Assembly: GCA_039704465.1 (NCBI GenBank) | Contig: JASFAU010000013.1 | Coordinates: 186,001 to 250,000 of the forward strand | Direction: 5' to 3' | DNA from: Plasmodiophora brassicae | Taxonomy: Eukaryota > Endomyxa > Phytomyxea > Plasmodiophorida > Plasmodiophoridae | DNA length: 64,000 nucleotides | Shown: piece after piece, positions 22,581-33,016 of the stretch | Layout: the number at the start of each line of letters is the position of its first letter | How positions within the stretch are numbered: the stretch's first letter is position 1 | Translations under genes and position numbers: made by a program | The notes under the pieces: model-generated | Seen by the model: only the letters and a program-made list of their open reading frames with translations | What the model was told of the DNA's origin: nothing | Databases searched by the model: none

Positions 22581-24032
22581 TTACAGAAGCATAGCTATAT
22601 TGTCAGAGTTTACAAGTGGCCGATGACGCTTTTTAGATCCCGCCGACAGACACACGTATTCTGACGATGGCGCCTGCTTGAACAGATTCGAGCCGAACGT
22701 TAAGCGTGTGCCCGGAGGCAGGTCGAGAGACGGTCGGGTTCCATCTGGCAGCAAACCAATTGGAATGGGTGCCCCACTGCAGTACGCTTTCGTCCACCGC
22801 GGTTTCGCGTCAGCCTCTTTCTGGTTTGCCATAAACGCCTCAATCTCCGTCAACGTATCGCTGAACGCGGGCGTCCGATTGCCTTGGCCGCAGAATGCCT
22901 CCAGCAACATGAACGATCTTCGCGATACGGAACCGAAGACAGTCGGTGCAGAGACAAGTGGACGGCGATGGCTGGGAGCCTCGTGCGACAACTTGTCCAG
23001 GACCTGCAGATACGTGGTCAAAGGATTCGCCAGGCAACGCAGTGCCACAATATCGATCGGGATCCTGGACCGGGCCAAGCAGTGGACGGCCCAACGCGTG
23101 TACAGCGCCCGGCGCCATTGGTCACATTCCGTGTCGCCGATAAGGTCAAGCAATCGACCAGAGAGGTCGTCAAACACGCATAACGACCGTTTCGAAAGCA
23201 GGTCCAGGATCGGAGCCCATGTCGCAACCCGTTCGCTCCACAGTGCATTCACTGCCGAATCTGACAGCTCGGTGCATCTTTGTGGCGGAGCTGATAGATA
23301 CTCAGGAAGCATTGCGGAAATATGTTGAGACGTACACTGCTCAGCAACGAGACGAACGACTTCATGCAGACCGGCCCGGGCGGTGTCCGCTCGGGAACCG
23401 AGCCGCGCGGCAGCGGCGAAGTCGCTAAGTGCACGCTGTGATCGACTCCAAAGCGCCTGTTGGTGCTCCTCCTCCACCTGTCGGCACCTCAGCACAAATT
23501 ACAACGTATCAGAACGTTGTGACGCATACCTGCCAGTACGTGGAGCGTAAGAAGTCCAAAGCTTGATCCTTAACCTGAAGCGCCAGAAAAAGCGAAGGCA
23601 GTTCGTTATGCGTCGCAAGATGGCGAACTTCGACGAAAGAGATCGGTATGCCGAGAGCAGCTGCAACGTCTCGGACAGGCTTTGCAAACAAGGATGTCTG
23701 CTCGCGATCCGTCAGCCCATTCACCAACCGGACAGCAGCCATGGAGATCGCGAAACGCAGCGCCAAAGGCGACATGCTACCAGTACGGCACGCGTCATCG
23801 AGCTCAAGAAGAACGCCCGTCACATCCGCTGCGATCGGAAGGTGTCCTCTGCTCCGCCACACGGCAATCTACTGGACGGGTTAGACGAGGAACGACACCC
23901 AACGTAACTGAGCTAAACCTGAGCAACTGCATCCATACGATCTGACACATCAGATGAGAACGCGTTGGCATAGACTCGACGCCATTCCTGGTAATCCGCC
24001 CAGGGAACGGATCGCGGCGGACGGCTCGTCAT
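22581..24032 (-). CDS. LAS1-like ribosome biogenesis endonuclease
   Basis: Las1 is the HEPN ribonuclease that, with the Grc3 kinase, cuts ITS2 in pre-60S maturation in the nucleolus. Exons 24032-23919, 23868-23530 and 23477-22581, with 50- and 52-nt introns, give 449 residues. The N-terminal Las1 domain is intact: VPWADYQEW, SDVSDRMDAV, LALRFAISMAAVRLVNGL, and the HEPN catalytic motif RHxxxH in FVEVRHLATHNELPS, followed by LDFLRSTYW. The C-terminal 300 residues (VEEEHQQALW onward) are helical and diverged, ending in a basic patch GSKKRHRP. Start: ATG at 24032 (MTSRPPRSVPW), at the correct distance from the family start. The 50-nt intron 23869-23918 has a CTAAC branch-like site. Confidence 0.88.
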
Positions 24033-24504
24033 TCCGCCTGCCCTCCTGGCGGACTCCGGAACACTCCGGAAGCCACGTAGAGAGCGACCCGCAGAAAACT
24101 GCGCCTACATAGTGTCAGGGCTGCGTTGCAGTTCGCAGTAGCCTCCGACGTTCGCGCATGTGGCCACCTCTGTCGTCCTTTCGGACACCTATCCAGGTGC
24201 AGCCGCCCATCGGTGCGGTTATTTCGCCCTAGAGATCACGTCACCGGCAGACTTTCTAGTGCCACCAAGCGCGTGTTCCGCGTGTACGATCACCCAATCG
24301 GCAACTGTCGTTTAGTGTATTTGGGTTTCGCGCTGTTCACGCAGGCAAGGCAACTGTCGTTTGACAATGTGACGCCTTGTGATCAGTGCCTTCTTTCGAT
24401 ATTACACTGCCTCAGTGCCAATGAATTGCTGTGCCAATGACGCATAGTTCAAGTTGGTACCGATCGATGCATGTATACAGATGACCGATGCGAAGGTTAC
24501 AGGT
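24033..24504. other. Gap with a dispersed-repeat copy
   Basis: No gene supported. Positions about 24310-24345 resemble 2640-2685 (GTTTAGT, TATTT, GGTTTCGCGCT, TTCA, GCAGGC). A second nearby block repeats GGCAACTGTCGTTT (24300-24315 and 24348-24361). Confidence 0.45.
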
Positions 24505-26038
24505 TCAGGCGTAGAACTGGGTCAGGAGTGTCATCTGGCGCCTGCGGAAGACGATGAAAGATACGGCACCAGCGGCGAAAACGAGCGCGGCACCGCCGCC
24601 AATCAATGACCAGATGACGGCCATGTTTCGTGTCGTCACTTTGGGCGGCTTCGGGGCTGGCGATGAGGTCCGCGTACCGAATCCCAACAGCCCTGTCGCA
24701 CGCGTTGCCGTCTTCTCTAACGCGTTCCTCATGCCGCTCCTGCCCGTTACCATATCGTAGAGCATCGATCCAGCGGCGGCCGTCCCGACGATACTGGCCG
24801 TCGCCACGGTCAGCTGCTTCGCCAATGTCGTCTGTGTCTTGGGGACCACCGGCTGCCGCTCCGCGAAGAGTACACTGGACGCCAGGCTCGATGCGGCTAA
24901 TGTCTTGCTTAACGACAGTACTGCCAGAGCCCCAAGCGTGCTGGTTGCCGTCAGGGCCCCGCGATTCTTGGACGACCAGGTGCTCTGGTACGCTTCGAAT
25001 TGCTCAACGGCGGCATCGTGGCGTTTCTTGGTGTCGTCAACAGTGACCCGGGCACGTTCAACAGCATCGCGTGCGACAGAAACAGCCAGGTCGGCGTTTT
25101 CGAACGCGACGCGTGCCTTGGCGTCTTTGTCTCTGGCCATATTCAGTTCCTTGAACGCCCATTGTTGCGCCGATTGCAACAGCTCCAGCGCGTCCTCCGC
25201 TTCGGCCAGATTCCTGTTCTGTTTCTCGACGTCATTCTTTGCCGCTGTTAGCTGGCCCTCGACCTCGCCGAGCTCGGCGCGCGCAACGTCGATAGCTTCT
25301 GTAATGCTATCAGGAATGTGTGCATGCTGCTCGCCAATGTCGTCGGGAGGGGCCATGCTGGCAACAAGCTCGGCAAGCATCCGAGCATCGCGCCTATTTG
25401 GCAACGGGAACCCAAATCCAAAGTAGCCCTTGTCCTTCTCGTCCAGCAAAGCCTCGATCGCCTCGGGGGTCCGGCACGCGATGACCGCATCGGCGCTAAC
25501 CCCGACTTCTTTCCGCGTATCTCGGTCGAGCACGGCTCTGATGGCGTTCTCGGCATCGCGCACCCTCGTCTTGTACTCGTCGGCGAGCGCCTGATTCAAC
25601 TCTTGCAGGTGCCTCTGCTGTGCCGCAACCGCCGCATCCTTCTTACGGGTGGCTTGGTCGACGAGTGTCTCCAAGTCTTGGATCTGATCTGCCAGGGCCC
25701 GTATCCGGCCTACGACGCCCTTGCGATTGGTAACGGTCTCGGCAATGGCGTTGGCCACTGCATTGAACGTGAATTCGGATTTGGCAACGTCGTTCACGGC
25801 CGCGGTGGACGTGTTGGTCGCATTTTCCAGTTGGGCTTGTGCGGTTTCCAGGACGGCTTCCCGGGCAGCCAGGACCGCTTCCGCATCCTTTAGCTGGGCG
25901 CACAACGATTCGGCCACCTTCGCGCGGTCATTGGATTGCGACGGGAAGGCATGGGACGCGATCGACAACGCCGTGAAGGTGAGCAAACTCCAGAACGCCA
26001 TCGTGACGTCCTTGAAGATACCCGACATTCGGTTTCGG
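24505..26038 (-). CDS. Unrecognised secretory-pathway coiled-coil membrane protein
   Basis: Function unknown. A single exon of about 510 residues starting at the ATG at 26038 (MSGIFKDVTM); MAFWSLLTF a few residues on may be the true start, giving a clean signal peptide ending near SHAFPSQ. Residues about 35-330 are almost entirely long alanine-rich coiled coils (AQLENATNTS, LQELNQALADEY). They are interrupted by a short globular patch YFGFGFPLPNRRDARML. A region with small hydrophobic residues follows (ATSTLGALAVLSLSK, VGTAAAGSMLYD), and the C-terminus has one strong TM helix (WSLIGGGAALVFAAGAVSFIVF) before a basic tail. The topology suggests a large lumenal/extracellular coil anchored by a C-terminal helix. 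It is divergent from the tandem lipases. Confidence 0.65.
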
Positions 26039-26308
26039 ATTTGCTGCTCTGAGCGTTGCCGAAGGGTGGGCGCTGGGGCCGAGTACAATTTCGGACGTCA
26101 ATGACCGTCCGATCCCCTTGGCCCCGGTCCGGTGCGTCCAGATTCCCGAATCGCCGTCCGGTGCCCGCAAGATGGGGCGCATTCCCCCGATTTAGCAGTG
26201 TTTCGTCGCCGAATCGGCGCCGCGGGGGCCAGTCAAATGACTCGCGGCAACGACGCTGACGTCGTCGTTCGAGCAGTCCAGCGATCCTTTACCAACTGAT
26301 TGCGCGAT

Positions 26309-27538
26309 ATGGTCTGCCAACTTCAGACAAACGTCGATAGGGGTATGCTGGCCACAGGCGACGCCGTCTCGAGGACGTCGTTGTTCCTCGCGTTGCTGCT
26401 GCTGATCGTCTGGCCGTTTCCAGTCGCCGGGGAACGGCCGACGAACTTCGACGCTGAGCGCAACGTTCGAGCCTTGCGCTATTCGAGCGCAGCGTACGAC
26501 GCGGGGAACTCTGAGGCGGTCAAGCAGAAGACAGGCGTCGAGGTCGACGAGCGCTGCTTCATTAGGGACCCGAATTCGCGCGGCTTCGTCGGGTACTACG
26601 GGGGCGGAAATGTAAACGAGGTTGTCGTCGCCTACCGGGGGACGACGGATGGCTGGGAGGGAGTGATGAACTTGTACACGGACGGGAACGCCAAGTTCCA
26701 CTTGCATCCGTCAGGGGCAAGCCTTCACCAGGGGTTCGCTAATGCTTTCGCGGTGACATTCCAGGCGTACGGATTGTGTCTGGTCGAGCTGCTGAACAAG
26801 CATGCCGATGTTGACGATGTCGTGTTCACCGGCCACAGCTTGGGCGGTGCGCTGGCCACATTGGCCGCCTTCGAATTCGACATCGTCGCCCGTCGAGCAC
26901 GGGTGCAACCGCATTTGTACACGTTCGGATGCCCGAAAGTAGGCGACCTGGAGTTCGCCAGACTGTTCGGCAACACGCTGGTGGCAGGCTATGCATTCCG
27001 GTCTGTGAACGAGCTTGACCTTGTGCCCAAGGTTCCTTCCGTCGACATCTCCATTAACGATGCAACCGCGTCGCTGAAGGGCGGTGCGGTGAGCGGTTTC
27101 GTTGGAGGAAGCGCGCGCTCGGTCGCATCCGCGGCCATGGACAGCACGAAAACGGTGACCGTCGTCGTGCTGGAAGACAGAAGGTACTGGATCCAGAAGG
27201 TGCTCCGCATTGGGAAGCTGACCAAGGTCGAACGCATCGTTCCTGCCGCAATGAATGCTGCCACGATGGCGAACGTTTGCAAGAGCGTCGGGCGCAACGC
27301 CGGGATGAGCGTGATCTCGGCAGCGGTTGCCCGCGGGGTTACTTACGCCTGCGAACGGGTCTTCGCCGCGACGTTCGACGGGAACGTGTGCAACAAGTTC
27401 CATCACGTCGGGCACGAGATCCGCTACACGCCTCCGAAACGATTCATCGACCGCGTGAAGTCGGCGAGCGTGTACCACCACAAAATCGAAGGGTATATGA
27501 CGATGGCGAACGAGCTGGCAATGTTGAAGGGCGCATGA
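26309..27538 (+). CDS. Secreted class-3 lipase, tandem copy 1
   Basis: Fungal-type lipase 3 family (alpha/beta hydrolase; triacylglycerol or phospholipid hydrolysis). A single exon of 409 residues from the ATG at 26309; an ATG at 26345 gives a cleaner signal peptide (FLALLLLIVWPFPVAGE). Motifs: EVVVAYRGTTDGWEG (oxyanion strand and loop), the nucleophile elbow VVFTGHSLGGALA with serine, the acidic-residue block YTFGCPKVGD, SVNELDLVPKVP (catalytic aspartate region), and a C-terminal KFHHVGHEIRY that may supply the catalytic histidine. Between the aspartate and the histidine lies an insertion of about 110 residues without similarity to other lipases, except to the neighbour. The paralogue starting at 27902 is about one third identical by eye and lies 363 nt downstream in the same orientation. 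Confidence 0.88.
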   Translation: MVCQLQTNVDRGMLATGDAVSRTSLFLALLLLIVWPFPVAGERPTNFDAERNVRALRYSSAAYDAGNSEAVKQKTGVEVDERCFIRDPNSRGFVGYYGGGNVNEVVVAYRGTTDGWEGVMNLYTDGNAKFHLHPSGASLHQGFANAFAVTFQAYGLCLVELLNKHADVDDVVFTGHSLGGALATLAAFEFDIVARRARVQPHLYTFGCPKVGDLEFARLFGNTLVAGYAFRSVNELDLVPKVPSVDISINDATASLKGGAVSGFVGGSARSVASAAMDSTKTVTVVVLEDRRYWIQKVLRIGKLTKVERIVPAAMNAATMANVCKSVGRNAGMSVISAAVARGVTYACERVFAATFDGNVCNKFHHVGHEIRYTPPKRFIDRVKSASVYHHKIEGYMTMANELAMLKGA

Positions 27539-27901
27539 TGATGACGACGCGGGCTGCTGTGAGCCACTCCGATTACGACCACGATTCAATACAACTTCCA
27601 GATCACCGCATGTCGGTCTCTCCCGTTCGGGCGTGTCATACGACATTGCCCGATGCTGGTCAACTGCCTGGCGTGATCTGCCAGAGATTTGAACCTCCCG
27701 AAGGGACTGTTGATAGGAAGCCAGCAGTGTCGGGTTCGTAAGGTGAACCGTGAATGCCCGCGGCAATGCGGGCGACGTTTGCTAATTTCGTCCCGGTGCG
27801 CCCGTTTCCAGTGCCGTTGTGCTGATCGAGGGCGCGCCCTGTCCTCAGCAACCACGGAACGGCTTCTGGAGCCGGCTTGCTGGGTCGTGATTGACACACC
27901 G
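27539..27901. other. Gap between the two lipase genes
   Basis: A 363-nt region with an open frame continuous with the downstream lipase but without an ATG before 27902. I regard it as 3' flank of the first and promoter of the second lipase. Confidence 0.45.
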
Positions 27902-29101
27902 ATGAGCAAGCCAGTGTTCTTCGTGCTGTTGCTGGCCGCCTGGTCACGTTTGGTCGCAAGTCTCCCGTCGAACTTCGACCGGGCGCGCAACGTCCGCGCT
28001 GTGCAATGGTCGCACGCCGCATACCAAGCCACAAGTGCTCGAAACGTCAAGGATCTAACGGAGGGCGTCATCGTCGACGACGGTTGCTTCATCGAGAACC
28101 AGGCTTCGCGTGGATTCGTCGGTTATTACGAATCGAATGGTGGCGTGCGCGAAATCGTGGTCGCCTACCGGGGCCCGACTGTTGACTGGGACATGGAAAT
28201 GAAGCGGTACATGGATTCCAAGCAGATGTACGATGACAAGTGCAGGAGCTCGGGATCACCGGCACACGTTCACTTCCATTTGGGAGTGTACAGCAACTTT
28301 CGACCGACATCCAAAACCTACGGGTCGTGCCTGGTTCAGCTGCTCAACGCGTATCCCCACGTTCGTGACGTCGTGTTCACCGGGCACAGCCTGGGCGGGG
28401 CTTTGGCCACATTCGCCGTCTACACATTCGATGTCGTCATCCGTCGAGCAGGCGTGCAGTCGCATCTGTACACGTTCGGGTCCCCGAAGATAGGAAACGA
28501 CAAGTTCAAGGACAGCTTCGAGAAGACGAGGGTGGCGAAACACGCGTTCCGCTCTGTGCTGGAGACTGATATCGTGCCCCTGGTGCCGTCCGCTCAGATC
28601 ATCATTGAAGATGTGGGCAAGGTTCTGAAGAGCGCTGCCATCCACGGTTTGGTGGATCAGGGTGTCAGGGCAGCCGCCGGGGCAGTTGCGAGGGCGGCCG
28701 GGGCAGTCAAGAAAGCGGTTACAGACGCGATTGTACCGGCCGCTCCAGTGCCTCCACCAAGGCCGAAGACCTGGGGGCAATGGGTGTCCGGTGTGTGCAC
28801 CTTCAGCAAGCAGAAGGTCGTTCCTCGACCAGCGACAGTAGCCAAGGCGTGTACTGCCGCAGCACTGGCCTCGAATATGGGCTATGCCATAGCGGTATCT
28901 GCCGCCGTGGACGGCTGCATCTGGGTCGTGAATCGTGCGCGCGCCACCAGGTTCGGCGAAGACGTCAGCGATTTCTACCACCACGTCGGCCACGAGATCC
29001 GCCGCGCGTCCGGCACCGTCCTGCCCCGAGTCGCCAAGTGGGTGTTCTGCGCCTGGGACCACAAACTTGACCAGTACATGGACATGGCGAAACGCCTGTG
29101 A
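27902..29101 (+). CDS. Secreted class-3 lipase, tandem copy 2
   Basis: A single exon of 399 residues. Start ATG at 27902 with a short signal peptide (MSKPVFFVLLLAAWSRLVAS). Conserved with copy 1: NFDRARNVRAVQWSHAAY, a DDGCFIENQASRGFVGYY block, EIVVAYRGPT, the elbow VVFTGHSLGGALATF with serine, YTFGSPKIGN, SVLETDIVPLVPS, and FYHHVGHEIRR. YRGPT replaces YRGTT of copy 1. A variable stretch (residues about 245-330) contains an alanine-rich segment (VRAAAGAVARAAGAVKKA) and a PPPRPK linker that copy 1 lacks. The tandem arrangement and shared C-terminal block indicate local duplication followed by divergence. Confidence 0.88.
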   Translation: MSKPVFFVLLLAAWSRLVASLPSNFDRARNVRAVQWSHAAYQATSARNVKDLTEGVIVDDGCFIENQASRGFVGYYESNGGVREIVVAYRGPTVDWDMEMKRYMDSKQMYDDKCRSSGSPAHVHFHLGVYSNFRPTSKTYGSCLVQLLNAYPHVRDVVFTGHSLGGALATFAVYTFDVVIRRAGVQSHLYTFGSPKIGNDKFKDSFEKTRVAKHAFRSVLETDIVPLVPSAQIIIEDVGKVLKSAAIHGLVDQGVRAAAGAVARAAGAVKKAVTDAIVPAAPVPPPRPKTWGQWVSGVCTFSKQKVVPRPATVAKACTAAALASNMGYAIAVSAAVDGCIWVVNRARATRFGEDVSDFYHHVGHEIRRASGTVLPRVAKWVFCAWDHKLDQYMDMAKRL

Positions 29102-29352
29102 ACCGCAACGGGCCGGGCATTGGACCAGAGACACCTAGTCACACTTTCCAATTCACCATCCATCATGCTTCTCGCTGGACAATGGTTGCTCCGGATAGTC
29201 TGTCCGTAAACTGTGGTTAACTTCCTATCGTCCAAAAAGGACGCAGCTGTGGACAGCGGCGTCGGACTGCACTTTGCAGTTCTGACTGGCGACGAATGCT
29301 CCCCGCTGACTGAGTGAGGGGTGCCCATTTTCGGAACGCGCGTGCCGCCGGC

Positions 29353-29675
29353 ATGGTGGAAGCGGCGCGCCCGTCAAGAACGTCGTTCTCCTGGGAGCGC
29401 AGTCCCGACGCGACCGGACGGCTGCTGGACGCGATTGCCCGGCGCTGGCGTCGGGTCGGGGCGGAACGCGTGCCACCCGCCGTATGGGATGCCGTCGCGG
29501 ACGACGTAAACGTTTGCGTCGAATGTGGACACGCTGCCTGGGCACTGATGGTCGCCCGTTGGCACAGATTCGCCGACGGTTGTCTGGCCATGCTGGCGTG
29601 GACGCGATTACTGGGAAATCCTGTCAAAGGCGCTGGAAGCGCCTGGTCGAGGCCGCCGACCACCCTGAACGGTAA
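29353..29675 (+). CDS. Small SANT/Myb (trihelix-like) protein
   Basis: Exons 29353-29505 and 29568-29675, with a 62-nt intron (GTAAAC...GGCACAG), give 86 residues. The spliced product reads as one SANT/Myb-like three-helix unit: an N-terminal helix LLDAIARRWRRVG, then VPPAVWDAVADDIRRRL, and the recognition-helix signature GKSCQRRWKRLVEA (compare GKSCxxRWxxxL in Myb repeats). Unspliced, the frame would run out of phase with this signature. Likely a small nuclear DNA- or histone-tail-binding protein. The upstream frame is open to a GTG at 29314 but has no ATG before 29353. Confidence 0.6.
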
Positions 29676-29828
29676 CGAGCCTCGTCGTCATCTCGGCTTC
29701 CTCGCCATTCATTCTTGTTTTCGCTCAGAGCAACCGCTGGACCACTACGATTCGCTCAACGGGTTCGCGCAATTCGTAGCACCACCCGACCTGGTCGTCA
29801 GGCAGTCGGTGTGTCCGAGCCGCCGTCC

Positions 29829-30810
29829 ATGAGCTCGGTTCGGCGCCCCGACGTTTCCCCAGTCGTGCGATTACCCAGGCGGCCGTATAGGGTATACCCG
29901 CGTATGCCGTGCACAGGAGGCCCAACAGTGACGTCCATGATGGCTAGTGTCCGGCCGCTGTGAGGCAGCGTATCGAGCGAACCTTAACGCAGCGGATGTT
30001 TCTGATCGCACGAGAGCGCAAGCCTGACAACGCCCTGTCCGAATCGTTCAGCGTCCTTGGGTCTATCGGCAATGTACATTTGTGTACGAAACGCTTGCCG
30101 CCTTGTTGTCACACTCGTCTTCGCCCAGGTCTATACGGTCACCATTGACGCAACGCCTACCTGTACGTGTCCCGATGCGCTTAAAGGAAACCTGTGCAAG
30201 CACATTGTGCGTTCGCCCGCTATTGGCCTCCCGCCCACTCTTACCCCATATGGTGCAGCTGTTCGTTAAGCTGAAAGTACTGCGCATCGACCCTTCGTCG
30301 GAGTTGATCTATGCCAAGCAGCTGACCGATGATGAGCTTCGTTTCGCGTTCTCGAACGCGTGTCCGGACCCTTCAGCTGTTGCAAGCCGGCATGTGCGGA
30401 AGAAGTTCAAAGCAGTGATGTCGGGGACGGTCGAGGACGAACCGAGGGGACGACGCCTTCCGACAAACGACGACTGCTGCCCGATATGCTACGAATGCAT
30501 GTCGACGAACGAGGACCTGGTGTACTGCCCCAGCGGCTGCCATCGGCCCATCCACGCTCTCTGTTTCGGTCAGTGGCGATCCGCTTGCATTAACCGTGGC
30601 AACCCGGTTACGTGCGTGTACTGTCGCACCGGGTGGGCGTCAGCGAGACCTGCCAACGTCGGCCCTGAAGGATACGTCAACCTTGCCGATATCGCCGGCT
30701 TGCCTCACGAGCGAGACACAAGCTCCTATCGCGGTTACTTTGGTGGGGACTATGACAGCGACGACGACGACCGCTGGGGCAGTCGTCGGCGTAGGCGCCG
30801 ATGGTGGTGA
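29829..30810 (+). CDS. SWIM-RING (ZSWIM2/MEX-like) E3 ubiquitin ligase
   Basis: Four exons (29829-29927, 29969-30073, 30129-30206, 30259-30810; introns 41, 55 and 52 nt) give 277 residues. The SWIM domain is assembled only after splicing: FSVLGSIGN joins VYTVTIDATPTCTCPD and KGNLCKHI (CxC...CxH), then LFVKLKVLRID. A long-loop RING follows (CCPICYECMS, YCPSGCHRPIHALC, VTCVYCRTGW). The C-terminus has a glycine/aspartate patch and ends with a run of arginines and two tryptophans. SWIM followed by RING is the architecture of ZSWIM2/MEX, which regulates ubiquitination in death-receptor signalling in animals; the substrate here is unknown. The first exon and its 41-nt intron are less certain than the rest. 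Confidence 0.8.
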
Positions 30811-30856
30811 AAGCAGCCGAAAACGTCCCGACGAGTCTTAATACATGCAACCTACG

Positions 30857-32686
30857 TTAGGTTCGGGTCGTGAACGGCACGTGCGCACCAACGATGGCAT
30901 CGCTGATGTGCGGACGTGGCTCAGCGGGCACGAGTTCCCTTGCCCATGGGCTTGCATGGTAGACGCGGTTGCTAGCATGGTACCCGGACTGTGCCATCGC
31001 GTTCCCGATACGTAACTGTGCAGCAGCAGCAGCAGCAGCAGCAGCAGCGTCGCCTTCCACGACCGGGTCGGCCGCCCTTCTCGGTCGGCGCCGTTCCCGA
31101 TCGAACTTGGATCGGCAGATCCTCGCCGAGTACCATCCTGCAGGTTGCTGCTGCTGCTGCTGCTGCAGGTACAGCGAATGGATCACGTTCGGGTGCTTCC
31201 TAGGAACGCGAGCATCCGCGTTCGGCGGCGGCGGTGGTGTTGGTGACGGAGGCGCCGGGCCTGGAGGCGTCTCCAGTTGCAAACGCATCTCTGGCCGCAT
31301 ACCGTCGTGGTTCTGTCCAGCCGATTCCGGCACCGGTGCCGGATGGGAGAGCAGCGCCTGCAGCAACCGGCGCCTTCGTCGGCGCTCCTGATGAGGCAGC
31401 GGCCTATATCCGGCAATTGTCAGACGCGATCGCTGCGGGTGAACAACGCGTTCTTCGTACAGGACGCGCTGCTGTGCCTCGATCTCGCGATCAACAGCAG
31501 CATCCGCCGTTAGACGCTGCTGGAGGAGGCGCTGCCGGACGGTGCAGGCGACCAGGGACCGGGCGGTGGGCCCCTCCCTGATTAGGTCCTCGAACTGCCT
31601 CTGCTGGTCGACCCGGTGCTGCATGATGGACGCCTGCACGTCCATCAGGACGCGCAGGCGTTTGGCGAACTTGGCGCTGGATTGGCACGCCTGCATGAAC
31701 GAGTCGACGCGGGACACCAGCGCCTGCACGTCGGTCTGGGCGGTCGCGTTCCACGCCAGGTTGGGCAATTGCAGGCCGACAATCTCGCCCTTGCCGAACA
31801 TCCAGACGGGCTGTTCTCGTCGAACCATGGGCAGGCGAACGCCATCGGGCGGGTCGGGGTGATGCAGGGGTACGTTGACGGGAAGCGCGAATCGTACCCA
31901 GCCGCGTTCGATGACGAACAGGTCGTCGCGCCCCGCCCGGAACAGGCGCGTATCACGAGGAATCGCGCGACGCCTCAACGTGAACGCCACCGACAGGAGG
32001 TCGGCGTCGTTCCCGTCTTTGAAGACGGGCATGGCCTTCAGGAGCGCGACCGTCTCGTCCAGATGCGCATTGTACACGTTGACGGCGAACTCGATGAAGT
32101 CGTTCGCTGTCCACGACACGACCGTGCACTGGGTTCGCGCCTGGGCACAGGTGACCCGGTTGACGGGTTGCGATCCCTCGAAGACCTCCTGGAAGCCGAT
32201 AAAGCACCCGACGGTCGCGATCGACCTGGCACGCAGCGACCCATTCGCCACCGATAACGACCGACCGTGTCGCCTCGATCCAGAGTCGCCCAGCAGTTCC
32301 ACGACGCCGTCAACGACAAGGTAGACGCGGTCCGAAGGCGACCCGGTCCTGTAGATCGTGTCCGATTCCTGGTACTCGGTGACCTGGGTGCCCGACATCA
32401 GCAGGATGTCGATCGCGTCCTCGTTCAGGGACAAGTTCGCCCCGAGACTTTCGCGAAGGAATCGTACAGCAACGGGGCCGCCCGTCGTGAACTCGTACGA
32501 TAGACGGGCGAGGCTGGGCACTGGTGTGAACCGAACTCGGTTGCGGTCGCTGAGCTCGGCGCTGGCGACCGTCAGCGCCTCCTGGCGAATCCGGGAACGG
32601 ATCTTGACGGATCGGGTGGCGCGTTTCGCATTCACACGCAGGCGGGCCAATGTCTCCAGGGCCGCTCCCTTGGGCGTCACCACCAT
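30857..32686 (-). CDS. Cyclic-nucleotide-binding-domain protein with polyQ and polyA tracts
   Basis: A single-exon protein of 609 residues; ATG at 32686. Residues about 80-230 form a cNMP-binding fold: SDTIYRTGSPSDRVYLVVDG, then a loop, GCFIGFQEVFEG, CAQARTQCTVVSW. The phosphate-binding cassette is poorly conserved (no FGExAL), so nucleotide binding is uncertain. A second, weaker cNMP-like unit follows (VFKDGNDADLL, RDDLFVIERGWVRF, FGKGEIVGLQ). A helical region comes next, then a proline-rich linker. The C-terminal low-complexity tail has seven glutamines (about 31144-31168) and ten alanines (about 31021-31050). The overall plan is like CNBD2/CRIS-type sperm proteins of animals, but that resemblance is inference. 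Confidence 0.75.
   Translation of the reverse strand: MVVTPKGAALETLARLRVNAKRATRSVKIRSRIRQEALTVASAELSDRNRVRFTPVPSLARLSYEFTTGGPVAVRFLRESLGANLSLNEDAIDILLMSGTQVTEYQESDTIYRTGSPSDRVYLVVDGVVELLGDSGSRRHGRSLSVANGSLRARSIATVGCFIGFQEVFEGSQPVNRVTCAQARTQCTVVSWTANDFIEFAVNVYNAHLDETVALLKAMPVFKDGNDADLLSVAFTLRRRAIPRDTRLFRAGRDDLFVIERGWVRFALPVNVPLHHPDPPDGVRLPMVRREQPVWMFGKGEIVGLQLPNLAWNATAQTDVQALVSRVDSFMQACQSSAKFAKRLRVLMDVQASIMQHRVDQQRQFEDLIREGPTARSLVACTVRQRLLQQRLTADAAVDREIEAQQRVLYEERVVHPQRSRLTIAGYRPLPHQERRRRRRLLQALLSHPAPVPESAGQNHDGMRPEMRLQLETPPGPAPPSPTPPPPPNADARVPRKHPNVIHSLYLQQQQQQQPAGWYSARICRSKFDRERRRPRRAADPVVEGDAAAAAAAAAAQLRIGNAMAQSGYHASNRVYHASPWARELVPAEPRPHISDAIVGAHVPFTTRT
31019..31168. repeat. Oppositely oriented CAG and CTG triplet tracts
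   Basis: On the plus strand there is a (CAG)n run at about 31020-31048 and a (CTG)n run at about 31144-31166, about 95 nt apart. In the minus-strand gene they are read as polyalanine (GCT codons) and polyglutamine (CAG codons), respectively. Confidence 0.8.
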
Positions 32687-33016
32687 CGTACTGCTCGGGT
32701 CAGGTGACTGTGCGGCACGTGCCGTGCGGTTCTGGATATCTTCGCAGGTTTTGTACTTTAAACGGGCGGTGTGGTACTTCTACGCGTGCCGCGATTCATA
32801 CGTCTGCAAGCAACGGGCGAATCGTGTTCGGTTGTGTCATGTGCGAGCTAGCGGACACGACCGCCAATCCCCGATCGACTGATATCGTCGGTCACCGGGA
32901 TCCTGCAATTGGGATTTCAGGACGTGTTGACCGCTACCTTGCAATTAAACCCAATCCGACTGGTACACGGCAAGGACAGGCAACAAACAGGTTTAGGTTT
33001 GGCACGTCGGTGGCGT
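32687..33016. other. Intergenic gap
   Basis: 330 nt between the stop of the lipase-like gene and the ATG of the cNMP-binding gene, both minus. No gene or repeat recognised; it must carry the cNMP gene promoter. Confidence 0.4.

Noticed and set aside
27640..27740. Possible tRNA on the minus strand (GGTTCAAATC near 27690)
   Set aside because: The T-stem does not pair and no acceptor stem or anticodon arm could be formed around it.
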